Shown here piece after piece: positions 1-7,830 of a stretch of 36,992 nt of DNA. The DNA lies in contig CANGZW010000024.1 of NCBI GenBank assembly GCA_947458405.1, positions 1-36,992 of the forward strand, read 5' to 3'. Origin of the DNA: Leptospiraceae bacterium (GTDB lineage: Bacteria > Spirochaetota > Leptospiria > Leptospirales > Leptospiraceae). Below the pieces are notes generated by a model. The model saw nothing but the letters and a program-made list of their open reading frames with translations. It ran no database searches and was not told the origin of the DNA. Numbering within the stretch: position 1 is the stretch's first letter; each line of letters begins with the position of its first letter. Position numbers and translations under genes: made by a program.

Positions 1-48
1 GAATTAAATTTAAAAGTAAGCATATCCCAAAAACAGGAAAATAACTAA

Positions 49-720
49 ATGTTTAAAGACAAAAAATCAATTTTATATATGTGGTTAACATCAACATTTT
101 TAACTTTTTTATTAATGGCTGAACTAACCGGAAGTAAACTTATTTCGTTTATGGGGTTTACTTTAACTATGGGTGTAATACCTTTTCCAGTAACATTTTT
201 AATAACAGATACTCTAAATGAATTTTATGGCAGAAGAGCAGTAAAACATACTACATTTTTGGGAATGGTTATGATTTTACTAGCCTATGCAATTATTGTG
301 ATAGACCTTAAAATCCCCGCAATTTCAATCTCTCCTGTAGATGATGCTTCTTTTATAAAAGTATTCGCTAACTCAGGGTTGGTAATTGTGGGATCGATCA
401 TTGCATACGTTATAGGTCAAATGATAGATATTAATGTTTTTCATTACTTAAGAATGAAAACAAAAAATAAACATATTTGGTTAAGGGCAACTGGCTCCAC
501 AGTGGTATCTCAATTGATAGATTCCTTTGTTGTTATATTTATAGCCTTTGGAAACAAGTTACCATTTAATGAACTCACATCAATAGCGAGTACCAACTTT
601 GTTTACAAATTATTCATAGCCATCGGACTCACTCCCCTTATCTATCTTTTGCATTCATTGATTGCAAATTATTTGGGCCCCGAATTGGAAGAATTAGAAA
701 AAGAAAGAGATCTCCCCTAA
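49..720 (+). CDS. yhhQ: Queuosine precursor transporter (VUT/YhhQ family)
   Basis: This is an inner-membrane transporter of the YhhQ/VUT (DUF165) family, which imports queuosine precursors such as preQ0/preQ1 for tRNA modification. The 223-aa length is typical. About six hydrophobic segments are visible. The family signature lies near residues 44-63, where PFPVTFLITDTLNEFYGRR is almost canonical. A basic loop (MKTKNKHIWLRATGST) and a second signature (QLIDSFVVIFIAFG) follow in the expected order. The ATG is preceded by AGGAAAA at a workable spacing. The stop codon overlaps that of the convergent small ORF. No que gene is adjacent, so the substrate rests on family membership. Family call firm, exact substrate less so. 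Confidence 0.9.
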   Translation: MFKDKKSILYMWLTSTFLTFLLMAELTGSKLISFMGFTLTMGVIPFPVTFLITDTLNEFYGRRAVKHTTFLGMVMILLAYAIIVIDLKIPAISISPVDDASFIKVFANSGLVIVGSIIAYVIGQMIDINVFHYLRMKTKNKHIWLRATGSTVVSQLIDSFVVIFIAFGNKLPFNELTSIASTNFVYKLFIAIGLTPLIYLLHSLIANYLGPELEELEKERDLP

Positions 721-1034
721 TTTAGTAAAAACCAAATTCTATTGTCATACCTATCTAAATAGGAAAGATATTTTTGATGGGGAAAAGTTTGCTCAATTTT
801 AAAAAAATCAGATTGAATGAATTTTTCTGAAGGATTTCCATCAATTGTTAATGATCCCGGACTGACCCGACAATTTCTGTCATCCGGGCTAAATATGATT
901 TTAATTCCAGAGGATGAAAGAATCTCAGAGTGTTTTTCTCCCTTAGCTATGATTTTCATTCCAAAAATCTCTGCATAAATTTCAGCAGAAAGGGAAGCAG
1001 TGGCCGATAGTAAATTTATACCATAAATTTTCAT
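717..1034 (-). CDS. Small hypothetical protein, possibly VOC/glyoxalase-like
   Basis: A 105-aa protein with no signal peptide or membrane segment. The pattern resembles half of a vicinal-oxygen-chelate fold: an N-terminal strand followed by SAEIYAEIFGMKII, a central strand (SSGIKIIFSPD), and a terminal DRYDNRIWFLLN that recalls the DPDGN-W ending of glyoxalase/bleomycin-resistance proteins. No metal-ligand set is clear, so enzymatic activity cannot be claimed. The start has no good ribosome site (the upstream minus strand is AT-rich). The 3' end is convergent and overlaps the transporter stop by a few bases. It could be a single VOC module acting as a dimer, or a degenerate remnant. Confidence 0.5.
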   Translation of the reverse strand: MKIYGINLLSATASLSAEIYAEIFGMKIIAKGEKHSEILSSSGIKIIFSPDDRNCRVSPGSLTIDGNPSEKFIQSDFFKIEQTFPHQKYLSYLDRYDNRIWFLLN

Positions 1035-1093
1035 ATTTTACAGTGAATTATTGTCTAAAAATAGGGTAAAACATTTTCGAACTGTGTTTTTGG

Positions 1094-1106
1094 ATTTAGT
1101 CTAAAT
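1094..1106. promoter_or_regulatory. Possible PerR/Fur-type operator (6-1-6 inverted repeat)
   Basis: ATTTAG-T-CTAAAT is a perfect 6-1-6 inverted repeat between the divergent starts of the VOC-like ORF and the PerR-like gene. PerR boxes have a 7-1-7 architecture of A/T-rich arms. This repeat matches the layout but is one base shorter per arm, so autoregulation by the adjacent regulator is only a suggestion. Confidence 0.3.
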
Positions 1107-1140
1107 ATATTTTTATATGATAAAAATCACATTCCTCTAT

Positions 1141-1154
1141 CCTTCTACAGAAGG
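1141..1154. promoter_or_regulatory. Perfect inverted repeat upstream of the perR-like promoter
   Basis: CCTTCT-AC-AGAAGG has six-base arms and a two-base centre. It ends 8 bases before the -35 box at 1163, a normal location for an activator or repressor site. It is the most G/C-rich part of an otherwise AT-rich leader. The cognate regulator is unknown. Confidence 0.35.
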
Positions 1155-1162
1155 AATATTGT

Positions 1163-1191
1163 TTGACCATATTTTTTTGAGAGCTTAGAAT
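1163..1191 (+). promoter_or_regulatory. Sigma70-type promoter for the perR-like gene and mutL
   Basis: TTGACC (1163-1168) and TAGAAT (1186-1191) are separated by exactly 17 bases, each matching the consensus at five of six positions. Transcription would start near 1198 and reach the regulator's ATG at 1222 after a short leader. With a one-base overlap downstream, it would also serve mutL. Confidence 0.6.
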
Positions 1192-1221
1192 AAGAGTAAC
1201 TATAAGAGAGATGATAAAATT

Positions 1222-1608
1222 ATGAAAAATCTAACACGTCATAGAAAGATAATATTCGAAAATATGAAATCTAGAATGGATCATCCAACTGCAAAAATGG
1301 TTTATGATTCGGCTAGAAATTTAACAGATAAACTTAGTTTTGCTACTGTATACAATTCATTGGAATATCTTGTAGAAGCCGGTTTAATAAAAAAATTAGA
1401 CATCAACTCAGAATCAGCAAGATATGATGCAATGCTTGAAAATCATGCACATTTAATCTGTAAATCTTGCGGACGAGTGAAAGACTATGCTTCTAAGGAT
1501 TTTATAAATTTATTCAAGGTAGATAATTTTCATTTTCACTCGGATGATATTTCTATAACTATAAGGGGAACCTGCACGGATTGCAAGGACTCAATTAGTA
1601 CTCATTAA
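1222..1608 (+). CDS. Fur-family metalloregulator, PerR-like
   Basis: A 128-aa winged-helix repressor of the Fur family. The N-terminal half carries the DNA-binding domain with the [12 protein letters not shown] helix and the [12 protein letters not shown] recognition region. The C-terminal half has the regulatory metal site ([13 protein letters not shown]) and two structural Cys pairs (CKSC and CTDC). The ligand after the first Cys pair is Asp (GRVKDY), where PerR has Asp and Fur usually has Glu, which favours a peroxide sensor. The His in DHPTA and the Asp in RYDAM match the other PerR ligands. That subfamily call is inference from these positions. The ATG follows an AGAGAG stretch, and the TAA shares one base with the mutL start, so the two are probably co-transcribed. 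Confidence 0.85.
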   Translation: MKNLTRHRKIIFENMKSRMDHPTAKMVYDSARNLTDKLSFATVYNSLEYLVEAGLIKKLDINSESARYDAMLENHAHLICKSCGRVKDYASKDFINLFKVDNFHFHSDDISITIRGTCTDCKDSISTH

Positions 1609-3377
1609 TGGGTAAAATCCAAGAACTGGATCCCACATTAATTAACAAAATAGCCGCTGGTGAGGTGATTGAATCCGCCCAATCGGTGGTAAAAGAACTA
1701 GTTGAAAATTCACTCGATGCCAATGCCAATAAAATAACCATTGAGGCTACCTACGGAGGCCTTTCAAAAATTATTATTTCTGATAATGGTTTTGGCTTTG
1801 AACAGGATGATTTGGAAATATGCCTTAAAAGGCATACCACAAGCAAGATAAAATCCTTTCAGGATCTTGAAAATTTGCATTCTTATGGATTTAGAGGGGA
1901 AGCTCTCTCCTCTATTGCCTCTGTATCTCGCTTAACTATAATTAGTGGAAGTGATGACTTTACTCCCGCATTAAAACTTGATTCCGAGCAGGGTAAAATT
2001 CTATCCGTAAAAAATGTTCAGGGACGCAAAGGAACCTATATAGAAGTAAAAGATCTCTTTTACAATACACCCGTAAGAAGGAAGTTTTTAAAATCAGATA
2101 AGACGGAAGACAAAAAAATTAAAGATAGGGTCAATGTTCTCGCCCTCTCAAGACCAGAAATAGAATTTGAATTTATTCTAAATGATAAGAAAATTTATAA
2201 TTTAAAATCGGGGACTTTAGAAAGTCGTATTACAGATATTTTTGGCGAAAATATTGGAAATCATCTATTGGAAGTAAAATTAGAAAGAAGGGGTATAAAG
2301 TGTCATGGTTTTATCAGTGACCCTGATTTTTATAGGTCAAACCGACTCGGTCAATTTTTCTTTATCAATAATAGACCGATTGAAATAAAAAATAGTTCTT
2401 ATCTACTAAAAAAGTCTTATGATGAATTGCTTCCACATGGTGCCCATCCCTGGAGTTTTTTATTTTTTGAAATTGATCCAAGATATATTGATGTAAATGT
2501 TCATCCAACAAAAAAAGAAATACGGTTTTTAGATGAAGAAGGATTTAATTCTTTTTTCCTGGAATCAGTCAATAATGTATTACGATCAAAAACACCTGTA
2601 ACTTTTTTAGAATTAAAAAAAAGATTATCTTCTCCCATTCCTACAAAAAATAATTTTGAATCCTCCGAAAAAAACACTTTTCAATCTATTTTGCACAATG
2701 ATCTTTTCAAAAATCCCCTGGGTATCAAGGGTTTTTCTGTGGAAAATGTGGGTGCGGGAACAAATCTAAATGAGCTTACTTCCAATCACGAAATTGTTCA
2801 TCGTGAGTTTATTCCCAAAAAACATTTTGGAATTTTGTTTGAAACATTTATCCTGGCAGAAGCAGAAGATGGATTGTATATAATAGACCAACACACTGCC
2901 CATGAAAGAATTAGATATGAAGAAATTTTAAATAGTTTTAAAAAATCAACAAAAGTATCACAACCTCTGCTTTCGCCGATCCGCATTGATCTGAGCATTC
3001 AAGAAGCAGAGGAAATTATAGAAAGAAAAAAGGAATATGAAAAAGTGGGTATTTTTTTAGATTCCTTGGGTGGGGGTACAATTTTGGTTCGGGAAGCACC
3101 CGTATTCATAGAAGCCGGCACCGAAAAAGAAGTTATACTTGATTTTTTAAATAGAACTGGAAATCAATCTGAAGAGAGAGAGCTTTATGATTTGATGGCT
3201 AAATGTGTAGCCTGTCGTTCTGCCATAAAAAAAGGAGATCATATGTCTGATCATATCCTCGGAGAATTATTAAATAGATTGAGTTATTGTGACAACCCTT
3301 CTCGATGTCCTCATGGAAGACCTACTCTCATAAAGCTCTCCCGAGATGATCTAGAAAAAATGTTTCACAGGAAGTAA
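1608..3377 (+). CDS. mutL: DNA mismatch repair protein MutL with endonuclease motifs
   Basis: MutL links MutS mismatch recognition to strand processing. The 589-aa protein has the N-terminal GHKL ATPase: [20 protein letters not shown] with catalytic Glu30 and Asn34, DNGFGF, HTTSKI and [13 protein letters not shown] variable linker covers about 335-395. The C-terminal domain keeps the metal-dependent nicking motifs: [13 protein letters not shown] at 427-439 (T in place of the usual A in DQHA), ACRSAIKK at 535-542 and CPHGRP at 567-572. It should therefore nick DNA, unlike the E. coli enzyme. Its ATG overlaps the stop of the PerR-like gene by one base. No mutS lies in the window. Confidence 0.97.
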   Translation: MGKIQELDPTLINKIAAGEVIESAQSVVKELVENSLDANANKITIEATYGGLSKIIISDNGFGFEQDDLEICLKRHTTSKIKSFQDLENLHSYGFRGEALSSIASVSRLTIISGSDDFTPALKLDSEQGKILSVKNVQGRKGTYIEVKDLFYNTPVRRKFLKSDKTEDKKIKDRVNVLALSRPEIEFEFILNDKKIYNLKSGTLESRITDIFGENIGNHLLEVKLERRGIKCHGFISDPDFYRSNRLGQFFFINNRPIEIKNSSYLLKKSYDELLPHGAHPWSFLFFEIDPRYIDVNVHPTKKEIRFLDEEGFNSFFLESVNNVLRSKTPVTFLELKKRLSSPIPTKNNFESSEKNTFQSILHNDLFKNPLGIKGFSVENVGAGTNLNELTSNHEIVHREFIPKKHFGILFETFILAEAEDGLYIIDQHTAHERIRYEEILNSFKKSTKVSQPLLSPIRIDLSIQEAEEIIERKKEYEKVGIFLDSLGGGTILVREAPVFIEAGTEKEVILDFLNRTGNQSEERELYDLMAKCVACRSAIKKGDHMSDHILGELLNRLSYCDNPSRCPHGRPTLIKLSRDDLEKMFHRK

Positions 3378-3380
3378 ACA

Positions 3381-3941
3381 TTGGACAATGAACTGAAAGC
3401 CTTACTCCTTAAGGCAATTTATGCTTTACTTGGGATAATTGTTGTAATTGTAGCCTTATCTCATTTTTTAAAAGAACCTATTCATATTTTATCCATTCAA
3501 TTTATCAATATTTTTGGAGTTTATGGAGTTGGGCTGGGAATCCTTTTAAGTGATTCTCTCCCCGCATTTATGATTCCCGATGCATTTTTATTTTTGGCAG
3601 TTGCTGGTGAACTACCTGACATTCCGGTTATAGTTTATGCAAGTGCGGGAAGTATAACCGGAGGGAGTATCTCTTATTTCTTAGGAAGGTATATTTTTCC
3701 TAAAATCAACAAAATACAAAACTTCTTGAAAAACCATGAAGAAAAATTAATTGTTCACCTAGAAAAATATGGAGTTTGGGCAGTTGTTCTAGCCGCCACC
3801 ACACCCCTGCCCTATTCTTGGATGGCAATTTTAGTGGGAACTTTAAAAATGCCCTATTGGAAGTTTCTTTTTAGCAGTTTTTCAAGAGCTCCCCGATTTA
3901 TTATTTATTATTACGCAATTAAGCTGGGCTGGTTTTCGTAG
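3381..3941 (+). CDS. VTT/DedA-family inner-membrane protein
   Basis: A 186-aa polytopic protein of the SNARE-associated/VTT (DedA, YqaA) superfamily, members of which move or flip lipids across the membrane. An N-terminal membrane segment (about 8-28) is followed by the conserved re-entrant region (GVGLGILLSDSLPAFMIPD), a glycine-rich GSITGGSISYFLGRY, the pivotal TTPLPYSWMAILVGTLKMPY and a last helix. The start is TTG at 3381, with AGGAAG at a good distance; the nearby ATG at 3388 is out of frame. It begins 3 bases after mutL stops, so it likely rides the same transcript. Substrate cannot be told from the sequence. Confidence 0.8.
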   Translation: MDNELKALLLKAIYALLGIIVVIVALSHFLKEPIHILSIQFINIFGVYGVGLGILLSDSLPAFMIPDAFLFLAVAGELPDIPVIVYASAGSITGGSISYFLGRYIFPKINKIQNFLKNHEEKLIVHLEKYGVWAVVLAATTPLPYSWMAILVGTLKMPYWKFLFSSFSRAPRFIIYYYAIKLGWFS

Positions 3942-4040
3942 GTAAATTTGGCAATATTTTTATAATCAATCTAAATTTATATTTACCCTTACAAATGATT
4001 CTATACAATGGAATCAAAGGTATTTCCAGGGTTAGAAATC

Positions 4041-4069
4041 TTTCCAAAATGGAAATATACTCTTATAAA
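4041..4069 (+). promoter_or_regulatory. Candidate promoter overlapped by an inverted repeat
   Basis: TTTCCA (4041-4046) and TATAAA (4064-4069) lie 17 bases apart, just upstream of the rhodanese fusion gene. The -35 box is part of an inverted repeat, TTTCCA-AAA-TGGAAA (4041-4055). A wider pair, TATTTCCA (4021-4028) and TGGAAATA (4050-4057), also exists. A repressor site here is plausible but unproven. Confidence 0.4.
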
Positions 4070-4090
4070 ATCTATTAACGAGGGAAAACT

Positions 4091-4639
4091 ATGAATTCAA
4101 CAACAGGAGTTGAGATTACTCCATCTACAAGTATGGGAGAAATTTTATCAAATTTTCCAAGTGCAAAAAGAGCTTTATTTCAGAAGTATCACATAGGTGG
4201 TTGTTCTAGTTGCGGTTATTCCTTGGAAGAATCTCTAGAAAATGTTATGATCAATCATAAGAGAGATAAGGAAGTTAATAATGCAATTCAATACATCTAT
4301 GAATCAGCAGAAGTTGATAAGCTCTTACAGATTTCTCCAGTAGAGCTAAAGCAAAAATTGGACTCTGGATCTGTTATAAAAATAGTTGATGTCAGAGAAG
4401 ATTGGGAGATTGAAATTGCAAAACTTCCAGGAAGTGAAGTTATCACACAACAACTAGCTTATGAGATTTTAAATAAAATGGATAAGAATACAGAAGTTGT
4501 ATTTTATTGCCATCATGGAATTAGAAGTCTAGAAGCGGCTTCTTATTTTAAAGGGCATGGTCTACCCAATGTAAAAAGCCTAAAAGGTGGTATAGAGTCA
4601 TACACAATGGAAGTGGATTCTTCTATTCCTAGATACTAA
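4091..4639 (+). CDS. DUF1858/ScdA-N-like domain fused to rhodanese
   Basis: A 182-aa cytoplasmic two-domain protein. Residues 1-60 resemble the DUF1858/ScdA N-terminal module (TSMGEILSNFPSAKRALFQK, then GGCSSCGYSLEES with Cys38 and Cys41). This module is often found with iron-sulfur repair or sulfur-handling proteins. Residues 80-175 form a single rhodanese domain with VDVRED and the active-site loop YCHHGIRS, where Cys140 would carry the persulfide. The fold ends with the LKGGIESY motif. A role in sulfur transfer or Fe-S chemistry is inference from the domain pair. GAGGG lies 7 bases before the ATG, and the gene stands alone between its own promoter candidate and a terminator. Confidence 0.82.
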   Translation: MNSTTGVEITPSTSMGEILSNFPSAKRALFQKYHIGGCSSCGYSLEESLENVMINHKRDKEVNNAIQYIYESAEVDKLLQISPVELKQKLDSGSVIKIVDVREDWEIEIAKLPGSEVITQQLAYEILNKMDKNTEVVFYCHHGIRSLEAASYFKGHGLPNVKSLKGGIESYTMEVDSSIPRY

Positions 4640-4646
4640 CCTAATC

Positions 4647-4669
4647 AAATCCCGGCAAGCCCGGGATTT
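4647..4669. terminator. Bidirectional hairpin terminator
   Basis: AAATCCCGG and CCGGGATTT form a perfect 9-bp stem with loop CAAGC. It sits between the convergent stops of the rhodanese fusion (4639) and the TPR gene (4675). The flanking T-runs are short, so efficiency is uncertain. Confidence 0.7.
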
Positions 4670-4674
4670 ACTTT

Positions 4675-5862
4675 CTATTCCTCTTCATTTTCATCCATAA
4701 CATTGTCCTCCGGTTTATCCAGAGTTGATTCAGGATTGTACTTCTGATTTTCCCCAATCATGGTTAAAGATTCTTTTTTGTATGCCTTAGCCTTATCCAA
4801 ATAAGGAGAATTAGGATATTTATCTATAACAGAATCAAATTCTGCAGCGGCTTCTGTGTATTTACCCTGTTTATAAAATATCGTACCTTTTCGATAATGC
4901 GCCGCTGGGTCTAAATTTGATACGGGATTGTAGAGGGTCTCTTGTGCATAACGGAGAGCCTGTGAATTTTTTCCCAATCCAAAATAGGATTCAGTTAAGT
5001 AATGAAATGCCCTTTCCTTAGAAACTGTATTCAGGGGAAAGCCCAGAGCTTTATTTAGATGAGAAATAGCTTTATTGTAATCCTTTCTATCAAAAAAATA
5101 ACGACCTTTTTCTAAATGCGCTACTCCATTTGCTGAATTTTCTTGGTTCTCTTGGATTTTGTATTGTGCTACCGGTTGCTCTTCGATATAATCATCAAAT
5201 AAATCTAGAGAGTCCATATTCCTTCCAAGGGAGCGAATTGCCCTTCTCCAACCTATTCGAGCATGGATGTTATTGGGATCTTCATATACTGCTAGTATAT
5301 AATTTTTACGAGCTTTGTCGGAATCCCTTCTTTTCAAATAAAAATCTGCCAGGGAATTAAAAGCACCCGATCTTAACTTATGATTATCACTTGATCGTAG
5401 TACATCTTCAAGATGTGCTTTGCCTTCTTCTTCCTGGTTTATTTGTAAAAGTATATTTCCTAAATGATAGCTTACTTTTTCCCTTTCATCCTTTTTTAAA
5501 TCTTTGATTTGATTAAGTTCCTTAAAAATTTCCAATGCAACCAATCTATCTTTATTTTTATAAAGGGCAACACCCAGACCAAAACGAATTCTGTTGTTAA
5601 ATTCGGAAGATGTATTTTTAGCGGCTAGCTCATTGAATAAATTGAGAGCTTTTTCTGTGCTGATCTTATTATTTTGTAATAAAAGGATTTCTCCTTCTTT
5701 GAGTTTTTCTTCCACATTGTCCGAAGTTACAACACTAGCCACACTGCTAATAGATTGTTGGTTGGATATACTTCGGATGTCTCTGGAGAGAACGTATCCA
5801 CCGATAAGTAACCCCAATAAAATTAGGGTAGTTCCGGCAATACCAAAAAAGGATCTACTCAA
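4675..5862 (-). CDS. Membrane-anchored TPR-repeat protein
   Basis: A 395-aa protein with an N-terminal membrane anchor or uncleaved signal (residues 5-25) and a soluble region of tetratricopeptide repeats from about 50 to 370. Typical repeat cores are NRIRFGLGVALYKNKDRLVA, AFNSLADFYLKRRDSDKARK, GRYFFDRKDYNKAISHLNKA and GTIFYKQGKYTEAAAEFDSV. It ends in an acidic tail (DENEEE). TPRs mediate protein-protein contacts; no catalytic motif is visible. The start is TTG at 5862, supported by GGAG 7 bases upstream. It overlaps the stop of the upstream FN3 gene as TTGA, which implies translational coupling. The two products probably act together at the periplasmic side, which is inference. Confidence 0.75.
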   Translation of the reverse strand: MSRSFFGIAGTTLILLGLLIGGYVLSRDIRSISNQQSISSVASVVTSDNVEEKLKEGEILLLQNNKISTEKALNLFNELAAKNTSSEFNNRIRFGLGVALYKNKDRLVALEIFKELNQIKDLKKDEREKVSYHLGNILLQINQEEEGKAHLEDVLRSSDNHKLRSGAFNSLADFYLKRRDSDKARKNYILAVYEDPNNIHARIGWRRAIRSLGRNMDSLDLFDDYIEEQPVAQYKIQENQENSANGVAHLEKGRYFFDRKDYNKAISHLNKALGFPLNTVSKERAFHYLTESYFGLGKNSQALRYAQETLYNPVSNLDPAAHYRKGTIFYKQGKYTEAAAEFDSVIDKYPNSPYLDKAKAYKKESLTMIGENQKYNPESTLDKPEDNVMDENEEE

Positions 5863-7643
5863 CCGTCACTCCGATTTTTGAGACACTGATTAATATAAAA
5901 CTCAACTCGATCCGGTTCATAATTTTTTTGGACTTCCTCTTTGAGAAGTAGTTTCAGAGCTTCCTTATAATTCTTTTTATTGTATTGGCATAAAGCCGCA
6001 TAAAACAATGCCTTTCCCTGTTCCTTAGGATCTTCAGTTGTTTCTGCTAAAAGGAGCAACTTCTCATGGGCTACAGTAAACTTGCCCTTTTTATAATATT
6101 CGGACATAATCAAATTAAATTCATTATTTTCCGAAGTTTTGGGTTTTTTATTGGTTGGTTTAGGGAGTTTCTCCTCTTCTTTTTCCGGAGCTGGAGCTGG
6201 CTTTTCCTCTTCTACTTTAGGAGTGTTCTCGTTCTTAATTAGATTTGTGTAAGCCTCTGGAAAAATTTTTAAGTAGGAATCATTTTCTTCTAATAGACCA
6301 AATTCTTCCCCGGACTCGAGCCTTACTGTCACACCATAGTAGAATATCTTCTTTTTATCTTCTTTCTTCAGCTGGTACTTGGTTTCAGGATGATTCACTT
6401 CCCCTAGTTTTTTCGCTGTCCCTTTATCCAATAGACTTTGAACATTTTTCAATGGGGCGGTAGATTGATAAATGGAGTACACAATCCCCTCTAACTCCAC
6501 ATCCACAGGCGGACTCCAGGTGAGTAACATCCCTTCTTTTAAAAGCTCTATATTGATTTCGTGAATATAATTACCCTCTTTGACAGTGAGGGGTTTTTCA
6601 TGTTTTACTAAACCTAAATCCGGTTGTGTATTCGAAGAAATCTTTTTGCTTAGTTTATTTTTTTTCTTGGATTTCCCTTGTGACTTTTCTTCTTCGTCAT
6701 CTTCTTCCTCTTCTTCGTCCCCGTCTTCCTCATCTTTGGCTAAGGACTTCTTTTTCTTTTTCTTAGGGGGAGTAGTGCCGTATCTAGCAAATGAAACATC
6801 CTCTTGTAAAGGTATAAACTCTTCCCCTTTAATAGTTATAGAAACTCCGTAGTACACTCCGGATACAGCATATTTACTTCTGTCGGTGAATGTTGTGTCA
6901 GGATGATCCATTTCAATTACCTTGGATGCATTCCTGAGAGCTGCTACTGTATTCAAAGGTGAGTTAGATCGATAAAGACTATAAATTGGTCTTGATCTAT
7001 CTGCATCATCTGGAGGCTCCCAAGCAATTTTTAAGCCGGTATCAACTTTTTGAATGTCTATAGATTTTATGAATCTTCTTGAGTCCACAGTAGATGTAGG
7101 TGGATTTTCATTTTCAAAAATTGTTACTGGGGTTGTTGTAAAGTTTTTTTCCGGTAGAAGTTGAACCTGCCTTCTACGAACTGAACTCACCAGTGCTACT
7201 GCATAGTAGTATTGACCGGGTCGGAGATTGATATCCTTGTATTCACTGACTCGGATTTCATCTTTGTATGACAAAATCCCGAGGGAGTCCGCTATATAGA
7301 GTTTGTCGGGTGTATCGATCATGCTTTTTGCTCGGGCTATGATTATATCCCCCTCTTCTCTCGGTGGAGTCCATGTTATAATGACAGAGTTTTTATCTTC
7401 AGTAACCTTCGCTTTAATTTGAATAGGAGTATCGGGAGAGAGTGGTTCTTTTGAATTTTCAGAGTAAATATTTTCAGTTCTACCAATTAAAATAAAAATG
7501 AAAGTCAATCTTAGCAATATAAAAGAATTATAATTTATCCAATTTTTAATTGAAATATATGAAAACATGATTTTTTGCACTATCATATTAATAACTGACC
7601 GACTTAAATTATAAGAGGAAATTGGTTTTTGCTTTACATTCAT
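5859..7643 (-). CDS. Fibronectin-III-like repeat protein with K/E linker and C-terminal TPR
   Basis: A protein of about 594 aa, probably exported. A hydrophobic segment (FILLRLTFIFILIG) follows an unusually long, basic N-terminus, so the true start may be one of the internal Met codons. The chosen ATG at 7643 has GGAG 8 bases upstream, while the frame stays open to a TTG at 7664 without such a site. Three FN3-like domains lie near 70-175, 185-290 and 360-465. Each has a W-x-P-P strand (ITWTPPREEG, IAWEPPDDAD, LTWSPPVDVE) and a Y-Y-x-V strand. Between the second and third is a poly-Lys then poly-Glu/Asp linker (about 290-340). The C-terminus (about 500-590) is TPR-like. No enzyme motif is seen, so a structural or scaffold role is likely. 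Confidence 0.72.
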   Translation of the reverse strand: MNVKQKPISSYNLSRSVINMIVQKIMFSYISIKNWINYNSFILLRLTFIFILIGRTENIYSENSKEPLSPDTPIQIKAKVTEDKNSVIITWTPPREEGDIIIARAKSMIDTPDKLYIADSLGILSYKDEIRVSEYKDINLRPGQYYYAVALVSSVRRRQVQLLPEKNFTTTPVTIFENENPPTSTVDSRRFIKSIDIQKVDTGLKIAWEPPDDADRSRPIYSLYRSNSPLNTVAALRNASKVIEMDHPDTTFTDRSKYAVSGVYYGVSITIKGEEFIPLQEDVSFARYGTTPPKKKKKKSLAKDEEDGDEEEEEDDEEEKSQGKSKKKNKLSKKISSNTQPDLGLVKHEKPLTVKEGNYIHEINIELLKEGMLLTWSPPVDVELEGIVYSIYQSTAPLKNVQSLLDKGTAKKLGEVNHPETKYQLKKEDKKKIFYYGVTVRLESGEEFGLLEENDSYLKIFPEAYTNLIKNENTPKVEEEKPAPAPEKEEEKLPKPTNKKPKTSENNEFNLIMSEYYKKGKFTVAHEKLLLLAETTEDPKEQGKALFYAALCQYNKKNYKEALKLLLKEEVQKNYEPDRVEFYINQCLKNRSDG

Positions 7644-7727
7644 GAAAAATTCTCCAGAACACAACGGGACATATTACTGAATCCTGTAAAAATAAACGGC
7701 TTTCTTACCATTTTTCATTATTTGTTT

Positions 7728-7754
7728 TCCGATTGCCATATGGAAATAATCGGA
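7728..7754. promoter_or_regulatory. Nested palindromes in a divergent intergenic region
   Basis: TCCGATT (7728-7734) and AATCGGA (7748-7754) form a 7-bp inverted repeat. Within it is a second perfect palindrome, CCATATGG (7736-7743). The site lies between the divergent FN3 gene and the methyltransferase operon, a natural place for an operator. The binding protein is unknown. Confidence 0.35.
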
Positions 7755-7830
7755 TTAACTGGAATTATGTCTGATAGAGTTTCTGGATTTTTTCAAAAAA
7801 AGCTCAATTATTCATTAAAATAGGGAAAGT

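Noticed and set aside
15-48. Possible preQ1 riboswitch before the queuosine-precursor transporter (tail resembles AAAATAACTAA).
   Set aside because: The GG-containing 5' stem strand and the loop of preQ1-I aptamers are not present, and only 48 bases of leader are in the window.
6580-6852. 90-aa plus-strand ORF rich in Ser and Phe.
   Set aside because: It is the antisense of the poly-Lys/Glu linker of the FN3 protein; the composition is a direct mirror of that low-complexity coding sequence.
7629-7823. 64-aa plus-strand ORF just before the methyltransferase.
   Set aside because: It starts inside the divergent FN3 gene on the opposite strand, has no protein-like pattern, and spans the operator-like repeats.
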